A stretch of 64,000 nucleotides of DNA from Candidatus Uabimicrobium amorphum (GTDB lineage Bacteria > Planctomycetota > Uabimicrobiia > Uabimicrobiales > Uabimicrobiaceae). Under the pieces are notes generated by a model. It ran no database searches, had not been told where the DNA came from, and saw only the letters and a list, made by a program, of their open reading frames with translations. The translations under genes were made by a program, and so were the position numbers. The DNA is taken from assembly GCF_009002475.1 (NCBI RefSeq), contig NZ_AP019860.1, forward strand, positions 4,650,001 through 4,714,000. Direction: 5' to 3'. Shown piece after piece: positions 54,875-63,433 of this stretch. Position 1 is the first letter of the stretch. The number at the start of each line of letters is the position of its first letter.

Positions 54875-55021
54875 CTATTTTAGTAAGTAAACAACTTGTG
54901 TTTGATATTTTTCTGGTTTTACATCGGCGGGATCGTTTAGGTATATTTCCCAGCAAGGACTTTGGCATTCTTTTCCTTGTTGTTGAATCCATTTGTAGGT
55001 TTCTTCATGTTGTTGACCTAA
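54875..55021 (-). pseudogene. C-terminal remnant of a GyrI-like/effector-binding domain protein
   Basis: A minus-strand frame of 48 codons ends at TAG 54875-54877 and reads HEETYKWIQQQGKECQ, then CWEIYLNDPADVKPEKY. This matches the end of GyrI-like small-molecule-binding domains, whose hallmark is YLNDP. An in-frame TAG at 55022-55024 closes it upstream and no ATG or ribosome site lies in the fragment. The missing N-terminal hundred or so residues are not found in other frames before the methyltransferase gene. It is probably a decayed gene. Confidence 0.65.
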
Positions 55022-55103
55022 CTAGAGAGTTTTGATATTGCAAAACAATGCCAAGAATATTAGACTAATAAACCACTAGTTATGTTTATGTATGGAGTTG
55101 TTG

Positions 55104-55811
55104 ATGAAATCTAAGCGCAAAACGGAGTTGTATTTTGAAGAAATTGGCGAGCAGTTTGACCAATGGATGTCAATGTACGACGTGAGGCAAAGAATAAAGC
55201 TAATTATGAAGTCTTTGCCTCCTAACAGTAAGGATATGTCCTGTTTAGAAGTAGGTTGTGGTAGTGGAAAGATAAGCGAATCTGTTGTTTCTATGGTGAA
55301 AAATCTCACGGTCGTCGATATTTCAGAGAAGCTCGCTAAGGGGGTTGGTAAAAGCCTTCAAGTGGCGTGGGGGGAGGAAGATGCTTGTCATTTAAGTATG
55401 GCCAATAATTCTTTTGATATCGTTATTTCCTCGGAATGTATCGAGCACACCCCTAATCCACGTAGAGCACTGAGTGAAATGGTTCGTGTATTAAAACCAA
55501 ATGGTACTCTTGTGGTTACCTCACCGAACAAAATGTGGTATCCTGTGTTGTGGTTGTCTATGGTTTTGAAGATTCGTCGTTTTGAAGGAAATGAAAACTG
55601 GTTATTCCCGTGGTCTGCGGCTAAATTTTTGAAAAAGCACAACATGCAGGTTATTCGTTGCGGAGGATGCCATCTATTTCCATGGCAGATACCTTTGGCA
55701 AAAAAAATCCTTCCTCTCTTTGACCGCTGCGATAAAGTACTATATCCCTTCATGATTAATTATGGAATATGCGGTCGAAAATTAGAATCACAACAGAGCA
55801 CAACGGAATAA
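55104..55811 (+). CDS. Class I SAM-dependent methyltransferase
   Basis: The protein has 235 residues from the ATG at 55104, which has GGAG 7 nt upstream; an ATG four codons earlier has none. Motifs CLEVGCGSGKIS, VVDIS, FDIVISSECIEHT and LKPNGTLVVTSPN define a UbiE/Methyltransf_11-type enzyme. It starts a plus-strand operon with a GT2 enzyme 5 bp downstream and a membrane protein after that. It may act on a lipid-linked sugar; acceptor unknown. Confidence 0.9.
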   Translation: MKSKRKTELYFEEIGEQFDQWMSMYDVRQRIKLIMKSLPPNSKDMSCLEVGCGSGKISESVVSMVKNLTVVDISEKLAKGVGKSLQVAWGEEDACHLSMANNSFDIVISSECIEHTPNPRRALSEMVRVLKPNGTLVVTSPNKMWYPVLWLSMVLKIRRFEGNENWLFPWSAAKFLKKHNMQVIRCGGCHLFPWQIPLAKKILPLFDRCDKVLYPFMINYGICGRKLESQQSTTE

Positions 55812-55816
55812 TAAAA

Positions 55817-56755
55817 ATGAAAAAGTATTTGTCGATAGTAATACCTTTATTTAATGAACAAGACAATGTGGAAACTCTACTCAAACATTTAAAAGATAGC
55901 GTTACCCCTTTGAACAAAAGCTATGAAATTATTTTAGTTGATGATGGAAGTAAAGACGAGACTTGGGAGCGAATTTCTGAAGCAGCGCAGCACGATTGCA
56001 ATGTAAAAGGTATTCGTTTTGCCAGAAATTTTGGTCACCAACATGCTCTACTTGCTGGATTACATGCTGCCGAAGGGGAGGCTGTTATTTCTATGGATGG
56101 CGACTTGCAACACCCCCCTTCTACGATTAAAAATCTTATCGAGGAACACCATAAAGGCTATCTGGTTGTCAACACTTGCCGCAACGATGTAAAGGTCGCT
56201 TCTTTTTTTAAAAGAACCACCTCCCATTATTTTTACAAAATATTTTCCATACTCACTAATGTTCCCATGAGTTCAGGTACTTCAGACTTTAGACTTCTGG
56301 ATCACTCCGTGGTGAAACATATTCTCGAATTTCAAGATGTTGATTTGTTTCTAAGAGGAGCTGTTGCATGGCTTGGTTATCGTTCTACAACGGTTCCTTA
56401 TGAAGCAAATGCACGACACTCTGGTGTGTCGAAATACAATTTGAAAAAAATGATTCGCTTTGCCGCAAAATCCATCATTTCTTTCTCGGTGAAGCCACTT
56501 GTTTTAGGAATTTGGATTGGAATTATCACTAGTATGCTGGCGTTTTTAGAGATTGTGTATGTCGTTGTGCAGTTTTCTCGAGGAGTGACTGTTCCTGGTT
56601 GGGCATCGATTATAGGTATTGTCTCTTTTTTGTTTGGAATTTTGTTTATACTACTTGGCATTATCGGAGTATATCTATCCAGAATACACATGGCTTTGCA
56701 AAATCGTCCTAAATTTGTTATTCAAGAGACAACCAGCGGAAAGGAACACCTGTGA
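55817..56755 (+). CDS. Membrane glycosyltransferase family 2 (DPM/GtrB-like)
   Basis: The enzyme has 312 residues from the ATG at 55817. The GT-A core (LSIVIPLFNEQDNVETLL, ILVDDGSKDETW, VISMDGDLQHPPS) and two C-terminal helices (from about 235) give the polyprenyl-phosphate glycosyltransferase layout. RFARNFGHQHALLAGL and DFRLLD are typical. It is a distant paralogue of the enzyme at 50047. Its stop overlaps the next start by 4 bp. It probably makes a lipid-phosphate sugar donor. Confidence 0.93.
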   Translation: MKKYLSIVIPLFNEQDNVETLLKHLKDSVTPLNKSYEIILVDDGSKDETWERISEAAQHDCNVKGIRFARNFGHQHALLAGLHAAEGEAVISMDGDLQHPPSTIKNLIEEHHKGYLVVNTCRNDVKVASFFKRTTSHYFYKIFSILTNVPMSSGTSDFRLLDHSVVKHILEFQDVDLFLRGAVAWLGYRSTTVPYEANARHSGVSKYNLKKMIRFAAKSIISFSVKPLVLGIWIGIITSMLAFLEIVYVVVQFSRGVTVPGWASIIGIVSFLFGILFILLGIIGVYLSRIHMALQNRPKFVIQETTSGKEHL

Positions 56756-58407
56756 ACAGAGGGCAGTTTTTTGTAGTTTTTCTTCTTTCGTTTCTAGTAG
56801 CTGTGAGTTTTGGACTGGGTTATGCCAGTGGTAACCAAAACACCTATCTGGTGGAAGGTCTCACCAAGATAGATGCGAGTTTCTTAGCAAACGATTGGTT
56901 TGCGCATCAATCTAAGCACCACCATGCTAATTTTTGTAACATCATTTTGTTTGTTGGTTATTTGGGGTTACCAACGGGGGCTACGTTGGTTTTGCTTGAA
57001 TTACTACTGCGCATGGTCACCTTGCTTTGTATATTCAAAGTAATTGGAACACTTGACGACGAACACCGGCTTGCAATATTTGTGTTTGTTCTGAGTTTTC
57101 TTGTTTTAGAAGAAACATGGAGTGTTTGCGGCTCATACATCTTCAGTGCTGTTTTACAACCGTCGTCGCTTGGTAGTACATTTACAATGGTGGGCTTTTT
57201 GTATTTTCTCCGTGGTCGTTACCTTGTCTCGGGTTTGATGATGGCCTTTGCCGGCTATATGCATACCAATTTTTTGCTCTTGGGATTTGTTTACCTGGGA
57301 ATAGCACATCTCTTTTTAGGTTCAAAGCAGTTTTTGCGGCGTTCTCTTATGCAATTCACACCTATGCTTGTTGTTTTTTGTATGGCATTGCCGTATCTGT
57401 TAGAGTTTATGTCATCGGAAAATGGTAAAATCGCGCGAGATATTATTCTATTTGTTCGTGCCCCACATCATTACGTACCAAACCTTGTCGATTTTATCCC
57501 CTTTATTGGTTGGTCTATTCTTGGATGTTTTAGTTTGAAAGTTTTGAACGGCGAGAATCCAATACACAAAAGATTTGTTGCTTTGTATGTGTCATTACTA
57601 ATCACAGTTTGTGTGGCAACGTTGTTGACCACTGTTGTTTTTGTCCCCACAATTTCGCAGCTTTTCTTTTGGAGAATGGCACCTTTTAGTGTTTTACTTT
57701 CGCAAATGTTGATTTTTTATTTTGTGATACAACGAGTTTTCCACAGCAATGAGATCTCTTGGGGGCAATGTTTCGCTGAGTTTGCACTGGCATTTGTTAT
57801 TTTATATCTCACTAGAAGGTACCGCGTCTTTGTGGGATTTCTTCCTGTTGTCGGGGCGTTGTTTTTGTTATTGCGACCAGCATTTGTGAAAATTTCACGA
57901 TGGATGTTTCTTCCACAAAAATACAAGCAAACCTTTCTACAACTTTTGGGAATCGCATTTCTATTACTCATTTTCGCATATAAATCAAATGTTTGTTACC
58001 AAAAGTCGACTTTTATCAATGGCTTTCCCCCTAAATGGGAAGGCGAACTATATAAATGGTGTGAAACAACAAAAAATACCTCCAAGTTTTTAGTACCACC
58101 TGACTTGGGTAATTTTCGACTTCACGCGGAAAGAGCAGTTGTTGTGGATTGGAAATCGTTGTCTGTGCATCCCGATGATGTTGTGGAATGGTACAGCAGA
58201 ATACAAGATATTACAGGGGTCGAAAAAGTTGCTGATCTCGGAACAGCACAAGAGGGTTATACACAGATGGATTTACCGAGGTTGATGAAGTTGATCCGCA
58301 AATATTCGATTGATTATGCGGTGCTATATCGCGGGCAAAATGAAACGCATGGTCTACCCGTTACGTTTGAAAATGAAAAGTTTGTTGTGGTCAAGTTGCC
58401 AAAATAG
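56752..58407 (+). CDS. Multi-pass membrane protein with DUF6798-like C-terminus
   Basis: The protein has 551 residues, starting at GTG 56752 inside the stop of the GT2 gene (GTGA). About eleven helices fill residues 5-425. The C-terminal soluble part (PPDLGNFRLHAERAVVVDWK, WYSRIQDITG) resembles the DUF6798 region as I recall it. Such proteins look like GT-C fold glycosyltransferases, but no catalytic motif is certain. Coupling to a DPM-like enzyme suggests it uses its lipid-phosphate sugar at the outer face of the membrane; this is inference. Confidence 0.8.
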   Translation: MNRGQFFVVFLLSFLVAVSFGLGYASGNQNTYLVEGLTKIDASFLANDWFAHQSKHHHANFCNIILFVGYLGLPTGATLVLLELLLRMVTLLCIFKVIGTLDDEHRLAIFVFVLSFLVLEETWSVCGSYIFSAVLQPSSLGSTFTMVGFLYFLRGRYLVSGLMMAFAGYMHTNFLLLGFVYLGIAHLFLGSKQFLRRSLMQFTPMLVVFCMALPYLLEFMSSENGKIARDIILFVRAPHHYVPNLVDFIPFIGWSILGCFSLKVLNGENPIHKRFVALYVSLLITVCVATLLTTVVFVPTISQLFFWRMAPFSVLLSQMLIFYFVIQRVFHSNEISWGQCFAEFALAFVILYLTRRYRVFVGFLPVVGALFLLLRPAFVKISRWMFLPQKYKQTFLQLLGIAFLLLIFAYKSNVCYQKSTFINGFPPKWEGELYKWCETTKNTSKFLVPPDLGNFRLHAERAVVVDWKSLSVHPDDVVEWYSRIQDITGVEKVADLGTAQEGYTQMDLPRLMKLIRKYSIDYAVLYRGQNETHGLPVTFENEKFVVVKLPK

Positions 58408-58423
58408 TTTCTATGTGCTTTGG

Positions 58424-59269
58424 CTACGATATACCACTTAGTAGTTTCGCAATGTCTTGCTTTCCAAGTGCAATGGCAGACTTTACTCTGTCACGGGTGA
58501 GACGTAGGTGCCCCAATTCTAAGGGAGTGGAAGGGGCAATGTGCTGTATGGTGATACCATTAGGAGTAATAAGTTGTTGTTCCGTCACCATATAGTCTAA
58601 TAGTTGTAGTGGCCGGAATTTGCGCTTGGGGAGAACTTTTAAGGAGTGCTTTACTAGTCCAAAAAATGTTTTTTCCAGTGCCGCATGCTTTCCCATGTTG
58701 ACAACCCATATTTCCTTTGCACCGCGTTCAAGCGCGTAATTTATGGGACAATTGTTGGTAAAACCTCCATCGATATACCAATGACCGCGGATTTCGATGC
58801 GATCGCAGATATAAGGAATGCAACTTGAAGCTAAATATAGCCTTTGTAGCTCTTGAAAGTCCCACTCTGTGCTCTTGAAGTCGATGACTTCATTGGTCAT
58901 GTTTGTTGCATTGGTTACGGAAACGAGAAAGTCTGTTGCGACCTGATCAAATTGTCCTGGACGACCGTATTCATGAGCAAATTTTTCCAAAACGCCGGAA
59001 ATCGCAAAAGGATTTTTTCCTTTGAGTAGTAATGAAGGTTGGAAAATTTTCATGTCCACGGCGCGTTCCCATAAATCTGGTAGCATTTCCCACATATCTA
59101 GAACCAGTGCCGCACCGTTGCACGTTCCGACGGAGGCGGTGGCGACTATGTCTATCTCTATTCCTAGGCGGCCGAGTTCTGATACAACACCTGCCTGGTA
59201 AGCTCCGCGAAATCCTCCACCAGGAAGTACGACGGCGAAAGGACGTTTAATTTTCCTCATCATCGTCAT
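58424..59269 (-). CDS. Patatin-like phospholipase with altered nucleophile elbow
   Basis: The protein has 281 residues from the ATG at 59269, which has GGAGG about 5 nt upstream. The oxyanion hole LPGGGFRGAYQAGV and the catalytic Asp motif YIDGGFTNNCPI are intact. The nucleophile elbow reads ATASVGTCNGAA, so the first Gly of GxSxG is replaced while the Ser and second Gly remain. It is likely a lipid hydrolase, though activity is less certain than usual. It overlaps the small membrane protein gene by 23 bp at the end of the minus-strand operon. Confidence 0.87.
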   Translation of the reverse strand: MTMMRKIKRPFAVVLPGGGFRGAYQAGVVSELGRLGIEIDIVATASVGTCNGAALVLDMWEMLPDLWERAVDMKIFQPSLLLKGKNPFAISGVLEKFAHEYGRPGQFDQVATDFLVSVTNATNMTNEVIDFKSTEWDFQELQRLYLASSCIPYICDRIEIRGHWYIDGGFTNNCPINYALERGAKEIWVVNMGKHAALEKTFFGLVKHSLKVLPKRKFRPLQLLDYMVTEQQLITPNGITIQHIAPSTPLELGHLRLTRDRVKSAIALGKQDIAKLLSGIS

Positions 59270-59636
59270 CTTGACCTCCGTCAATCATCGAACCGATAAG
59301 AAAGCCTATTGTTCCGTAGAAAAACGCGGCGATTGCTGGTTTGGCAAACCACGCCCACCACCCCAAATGCTCTTTGACATTTTCGTAGATGAAAATCACG
59401 GGATAATCCATGTACTTAGTGATTAAGCGGAGAATTCTGATTCCTTCGTCGGGTATGGGCAGCAATTTATCGGCAAAGTAGATCAGGATCGGAGAAATGA
59501 AAAATAATATCGTTAGACGCCACCCCCATTTCGGAGCATGCTTTTTTTCTTGTTGGCGTCCCCAGAAAAAGATTTTTACCGCAACGAAGAATAATACCGC
59601 ATATATGAGATACTTACTAATCAAATACGAACCCAT
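59247..59636 (-). CDS. Small membrane protein of unknown function
   Basis: The protein has 129 residues from the ATG at 59636, with AAAGG upstream; an upstream in-frame extension lies inside the lipoprotein gene and is unlikely. It has three or four helices (YLISKYLIYAVLFFVAVKIF; LTILFFISPILIYFADKLL; AIAAFFYGTIGFLIGSMI) and an acidic tail (DDDDEEN). No family recognised. It lies 4 bp after the lipoprotein gene and overlaps the phospholipase gene, so the three are probably co-translated. Confidence 0.8.
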   Translation of the reverse strand: MGSYLISKYLIYAVLFFVAVKIFFWGRQQEKKHAPKWGWRLTILFFISPILIYFADKLLPIPDEGIRILRLITKYMDYPVIFIYENVKEHLGWWAWFAKPAIAAFFYGTIGFLIGSMIDGGQDDDDEEN

Positions 59637-59640
59637 TCTA

Positions 59641-60402
59641 TTACCTTTCCGGAAAATCATCCAATGAATCAAAAGCGATGGAGTGGAACTCATCTTCTTC
59701 GAATCCCCATTCACTAATGAAATAGTCATGTTGGTAGAGTACTTTGCGTGTGTAAGTGTCAACAACGATCGCGTTTAAAAATGTTTCATCGGGACTTTTT
59801 TCAAAAGAATATTCACCTGAACCGATAAAGGCAACAGGTACTAAAAAGGGAAATACTAAAGTGGTGACACTTAACGGCAAGGCGAGAATATTGTATATGA
59901 TATTGCCACGCCAACGAACGCAAAATTCTTTGTCTGTTTCAATTTTGGCGTTACCGTACAGAAAAACAACCGCGTCGTATTTATCCCATTCCTCTGGAAA
60001 AGGGTCGCGTATTTTGGGAGTAAAATGTTCGGGCATTGTATCGTAGTTGTATTCTAAATCGTTGGCGATTACCTGTTGTCCTGCATTTTGTAAGTCGCGT
60101 TTTATTTTTTGTGAATATTTACGGTAAAGAGTCGTCGGGTATATTTCTTTTTCCGTGTAGGCTTTATAGCCCTTTTCTTTTAGAGAATCCGCGTAACCAT
60201 CTACGATTTGTTGCTCAACTCTTTGTTGCACTTTTTTGTTGCGAAAAAATTTGGGTAAATCTATGTACTTTACTTTTGTGTCTATTTGTGGTGTAAGAAC
60301 CAACACTTTTTTTAGTTGTACTTTTTCTTCTGTGACACGTGTATGCGTTGTCGCGCATCCTACACTTAGTAAAATAAATGTTGTTAGAATCATGATTTTC
60401 AT
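59641..60402 (-). CDS. Lipoprotein of unknown function
   Basis: The product has 253 residues from the ATG at 60402, with AAGGGA upstream. A lipobox ends the signal peptide (FILLSVGC, lipid on C16). The mature part is mixed alpha/beta, includes KKVLVLTPQIDTKVKYIDLP and QRVEQQIVDGYADSLKEKGY, and carries one hydrophobic stretch near 185-205 (LPLSVTTLVFPFLVPVAFIG). It could be an envelope protein of the LpoB/GNA1162-like type by its opening pattern, but this is not firm. It lies 11 bp after crcB in an operon. Confidence 0.78.
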   Translation of the reverse strand: MKIMILTTFILLSVGCATTHTRVTEEKVQLKKVLVLTPQIDTKVKYIDLPKFFRNKKVQQRVEQQIVDGYADSLKEKGYKAYTEKEIYPTTLYRKYSQKIKRDLQNAGQQVIANDLEYNYDTMPEHFTPKIRDPFPEEWDKYDAVVFLYGNAKIETDKEFCVRWRGNIIYNILALPLSVTTLVFPFLVPVAFIGSGEYSFEKSPDETFLNAIVVDTYTRKVLYQHDYFISEWGFEEDEFHSIAFDSLDDFPER

Positions 60403-60413
60403 AACAAAATCCC

Positions 60414-60800
60414 TTATTGATTTGTGGCCATCCATGCATAGGCGGCCCAAAAACACAAAAAACCAATGACGAGATGCAAATGCAAAACAAACAACATCCA
60501 CACGATTTGTTTTTTGGTGTAAAGGTGAAAAATGTCCGATATAAAGGTAGAAAATGTCGTTAAGGCTCCGAGCAAACCTGTTTGTAACATTAAGCGTAGC
60601 TCTGGTGACATAAATTGTTCGCCCACTCCTGTTCGTGTGTTAAGACCCATAAGAAGTCCTAGGACAAAGCAACCGATGACATTTACGGTTAATGTTCCGT
60701 ATAAGGAGGCTCCACAAAGCTTCGTGACATATAGTCCTATCACATAACGTAAAACAGCGCCAATAAAGCCACCGCATCCTACGATGAAAACATATTTCAT
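60414..60800 (-). CDS. crcB: CrcB/Fluc fluoride channel
   Basis: The protein has 128 residues and four helices. The family motifs are GGFIGAVLRY near the N-terminus, GTLTVNVIGCFVLGLLMG with the conserved Asn, and TGLLGALTTFSTF with the Phe residues that line the pore. It works as a dual-topology dimer that lets fluoride leave the cell. Its ATG overlaps the stop of the M16 peptidase gene (TAATG). No fluoride riboswitch can lie directly before it, because the upstream DNA is coding; control must come from the operon. Confidence 0.95.
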   Translation of the reverse strand: MKYVFIVGCGGFIGAVLRYVIGLYVTKLCGASLYGTLTVNVIGCFVLGLLMGLNTRTGVGEQFMSPELRLMLQTGLLGALTTFSTFISDIFHLYTKKQIVWMLFVLHLHLVIGFLCFWAAYAWMATNQ

Positions 60801-63421
60801 TATTTTTTTGTCGCTCCTGCTACTACAGTAATCGCTTTATCGGGAAATAAATATTGATTTGCGACACGCACCAAGTCCTCTTTGGTCACTTTCTCAATAT
60901 TGGCCTTAAATTTACGCACATAACCAAAGCCTAGCTCCAGACGGTATGCGGAAACTAGGTAGTCGGCCAAGTAACTATTTGTTTCAAAGGAAAAAATAAA
61001 GCTTCCCGTTAGATATGCTTTGGCATTGTTTATTTCTTCTTTTGTGATATTGCCTTTTTGCATTGATTTGATTTCATCCTTGATGACATCAATGGCTTTT
61101 TTGTAGTTTTTGGGATCTGTGGCAAAAAATGCACAAAAAGTCCCCGGTTGTATCGCCGCCGATGACGTGATGGATGCCCAAATGTTGTAAACTAAACCTA
61201 GGTCGTCGCGTACCTTCTTTGACAACCGATCCGTAAAGCCCGAACCCATGCCTAGAATGTGGTCGAGGACGAGCAATGTATAGTAGTCGGGATTGCTGCG
61301 TTTTATGCCCAGGTGTCCCCAGTAAACGTTGACTTGTTGCTTATCCATAGGGATCACTTTGGTGGAAATTTTTTTGTTATGCTTCAAAGAGGGTAGGCCA
61401 CGAAAATCAATATCGTGAAATTTCCACTTGCCTAAGTGTTCATCTATTTGACCAAATACCGTTTCCTTGTCCATGTTACCGACGATCGCGATGACGGTGT
61501 TGTTGGGCACAAAGTATTTGTTGTGCATATTTACAACATCGTCGCGCGATATGCTGTTGATTGTTTCGAGCGTTCCGTAAGGAGAACGGGCATAGGGATG
61601 GTTTTTATAAATGGCTTTCATGAAGTACTTACGCGCTTGGTATGAAGAATTGTCTTCAAAAGAAAGTAAGCTTGTAATGACTTTTTGCTTATGTGTTTGC
61701 AGTAGCGCCGCATCAAAAATGGGATGTTGTATAATGTCGGCAGTAATATCGCATATTTGTGAAAAATCTCTTACGAACCCACGTGTTTCGATAAAGGTAG
61801 AAGACGTTTTAAATCCGGCGCCTAAAAATTCAGAGGTGCATGCTAGTTTATAACGACTATACTTGCGTGTTCCTTCCCCTAAGAGACGTCCCATTAGATG
61901 GGCAACACCTGCTTTTTTGGGATTTTCGTACAGATATCCACCTTTTACGTGTAGAGTCATTGAAAAATTAGGTAGATTGTGGTTTTCCATAAATAAAATG
62001 GTGAGACCGTTTTCTAAAGACTTTGTGTGAATGGGACGTTCGAGTATATTGGTATTTTTAAATGGTCTGCCAGACCCATAAACAGGCCCTAATGTCTTAG
62101 GAATGCGCATACCTCTGAGGGTTGGGTGCTGTTTTTTGACCCCTTGGAATTGTTTTTTCTTTTTTGGATGTGACCATCCAATCGTGGCTTGATGGGTGTT
62201 GAAGTACTTTTGGCACGTTTCTTGGATGTCTTCTACGGTAACGTTTTCCACGTTGCGAATAATGACGTTCAGTTCCTCGTAAGACGACATCATTTCGAAT
62301 TGGGCTATTTTTTCGGCTAACTCGTAGTTTGTTTCTCGTTGTCCAATAAATTCAGATATGATAATGTTTTTTGCTTTGGCCAATTCGTAGGGACTGATGG
62401 CACGCTTTTTTAATCTTTCCAATTCAGAGAAAATAATATCCTCTATGGCTTTTTGACATGCACCAGGATGCGCTTCCCCTACAATGCGAAACAAACCGGA
62501 ATCTCTGCGAGAGTCGTTGAGTGATATTACCATTTGCAAAAGTTGCTCTTGGGTAACTAAACGCCTGTACAAACGCGACATTTTACCTGTGGTGAGTATT
62601 GTATCAATGATGTCTAGAACATAATCGTCCTTATCTCCTACCTTGCACGTGGAAAAAGCAAATTCAAAACGTGCTAGTTGCACATCTGAAATGATTTCTG
62701 CGCGTCTTTGGCATCTTTGTAGTGGCTCTACTGTGAAGTTTCTGCGTTTGACATTGCGTGACGGAATGTCTTTGAAATGTTTGTTCACCGCTCGCGATAC
62801 TTTTCCCATCGTTGTGTCCCCCACAATAATCGCCACGGCGTTGTCGGGGGAGTAATAATTTTCGTAAAATTCGCGTAGTTCTTGTAAGGTAAGATTTTCA
62901 ATGTCTTCGCGCCACCCTAAAATGGGGTTACGATATGGATGGCGCTGAAAACTCATCACTTCAACTTCATGATCTAAAAACTCAATAGGACTATCTTGCG
63001 AAGTGGCTAGTTCTTCGAGAATAACTTGTTTTTCACTTATGAAGTCTTTTTCCGACAGCAAACAATTTCTCATACGATCCGCTTCTATTTCTAAGGCATA
63101 TTGCCAACGATCTGCTGCAAGCATAAAATAATAACATGTGTAGTCGCATGTGGTATATGCATTGTTATGCCCACCTAGTTTTTGCGTAATTAAATCAATA
63201 GCTCCTTTGGGATATTTTGTCGTTCCCTTGAACATCATGTGCTCTAGAAAGTGTGCTATTCCACTTTTCCCATTCCAGGTATGTGCTCCACCTACACGAT
63301 AAGCTAGCATTACCGTTACAATGGGAAGATAGTGTCGCGAAAGAACAAGAACTTTTAGTCCATTTTCTAGACATTTTTCTTTTATATCTAAAATTTCGTA
63401 TGAATCATTGTTTGCTGTCAT
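60800..63421 (-). CDS. M16 zinc peptidase, two-domain fusion
   Basis: The protein has 873 residues with two M16 units in tandem. The first carries the inverted zinc motif H57-F-L-E60-H61 (GIAHFLEHMMFKGT) and a downstream Glu region (ALEIEADRMRNCLL). The second keeps the fold but reads GVAHLMGRLLGEG in place of HxxEH, so it is the non-catalytic half. This is the usual active/inactive pairing of pitrilysin or processing-peptidase relatives, here in one chain. No signal peptide is visible, so it is probably cytoplasmic and degrades small peptides. It lies 12 bp after the pseudouridine synthase gene. Confidence 0.94.
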   Translation of the reverse strand: MTANNDSYEILDIKEKCLENGLKVLVLSRHYLPIVTVMLAYRVGGAHTWNGKSGIAHFLEHMMFKGTTKYPKGAIDLITQKLGGHNNAYTTCDYTCYYFMLAADRWQYALEIEADRMRNCLLSEKDFISEKQVILEELATSQDSPIEFLDHEVEVMSFQRHPYRNPILGWREDIENLTLQELREFYENYYSPDNAVAIIVGDTTMGKVSRAVNKHFKDIPSRNVKRRNFTVEPLQRCQRRAEIISDVQLARFEFAFSTCKVGDKDDYVLDIIDTILTTGKMSRLYRRLVTQEQLLQMVISLNDSRRDSGLFRIVGEAHPGACQKAIEDIIFSELERLKKRAISPYELAKAKNIIISEFIGQRETNYELAEKIAQFEMMSSYEELNVIIRNVENVTVEDIQETCQKYFNTHQATIGWSHPKKKKQFQGVKKQHPTLRGMRIPKTLGPVYGSGRPFKNTNILERPIHTKSLENGLTILFMENHNLPNFSMTLHVKGGYLYENPKKAGVAHLMGRLLGEGTRKYSRYKLACTSEFLGAGFKTSSTFIETRGFVRDFSQICDITADIIQHPIFDAALLQTHKQKVITSLLSFEDNSSYQARKYFMKAIYKNHPYARSPYGTLETINSISRDDVVNMHNKYFVPNNTVIAIVGNMDKETVFGQIDEHLGKWKFHDIDFRGLPSLKHNKKISTKVIPMDKQQVNVYWGHLGIKRSNPDYYTLLVLDHILGMGSGFTDRLSKKVRDDLGLVYNIWASITSSAAIQPGTFCAFFATDPKNYKKAIDVIKDEIKSMQKGNITKEEINNAKAYLTGSFIFSFETNSYLADYLVSAYRLELGFGYVRKFKANIEKVTKEDLVRVANQYLFPDKAITVVAGATKK

Positions 63422-63433
63422 TTTTTTTCTTTC

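Larger units (their letters stand above)
54627..55103. other. Divergent intergenic region, 477 bp
   Basis: It holds the promoter and dyad of the export operon, a 12-bp direct repeat (CCTATACATTTA at 54775-54786 and 54811-54822), and a fragment of a GyrI-like gene on the minus strand. No intact gene was found. Confidence 0.65.

Noticed and set aside
54792..54992. Minus-strand 66-codon frame in the intergenic region
   Set aside because: It is in a different frame from the recognisable GyrI-like fragment over the same DNA and has no ribosome site or motif.
60414..60800. Possible fluoride riboswitch before crcB
   Set aside because: The gene start overlaps the stop of the M16 gene, leaving no untranslated leader for a riboswitch.
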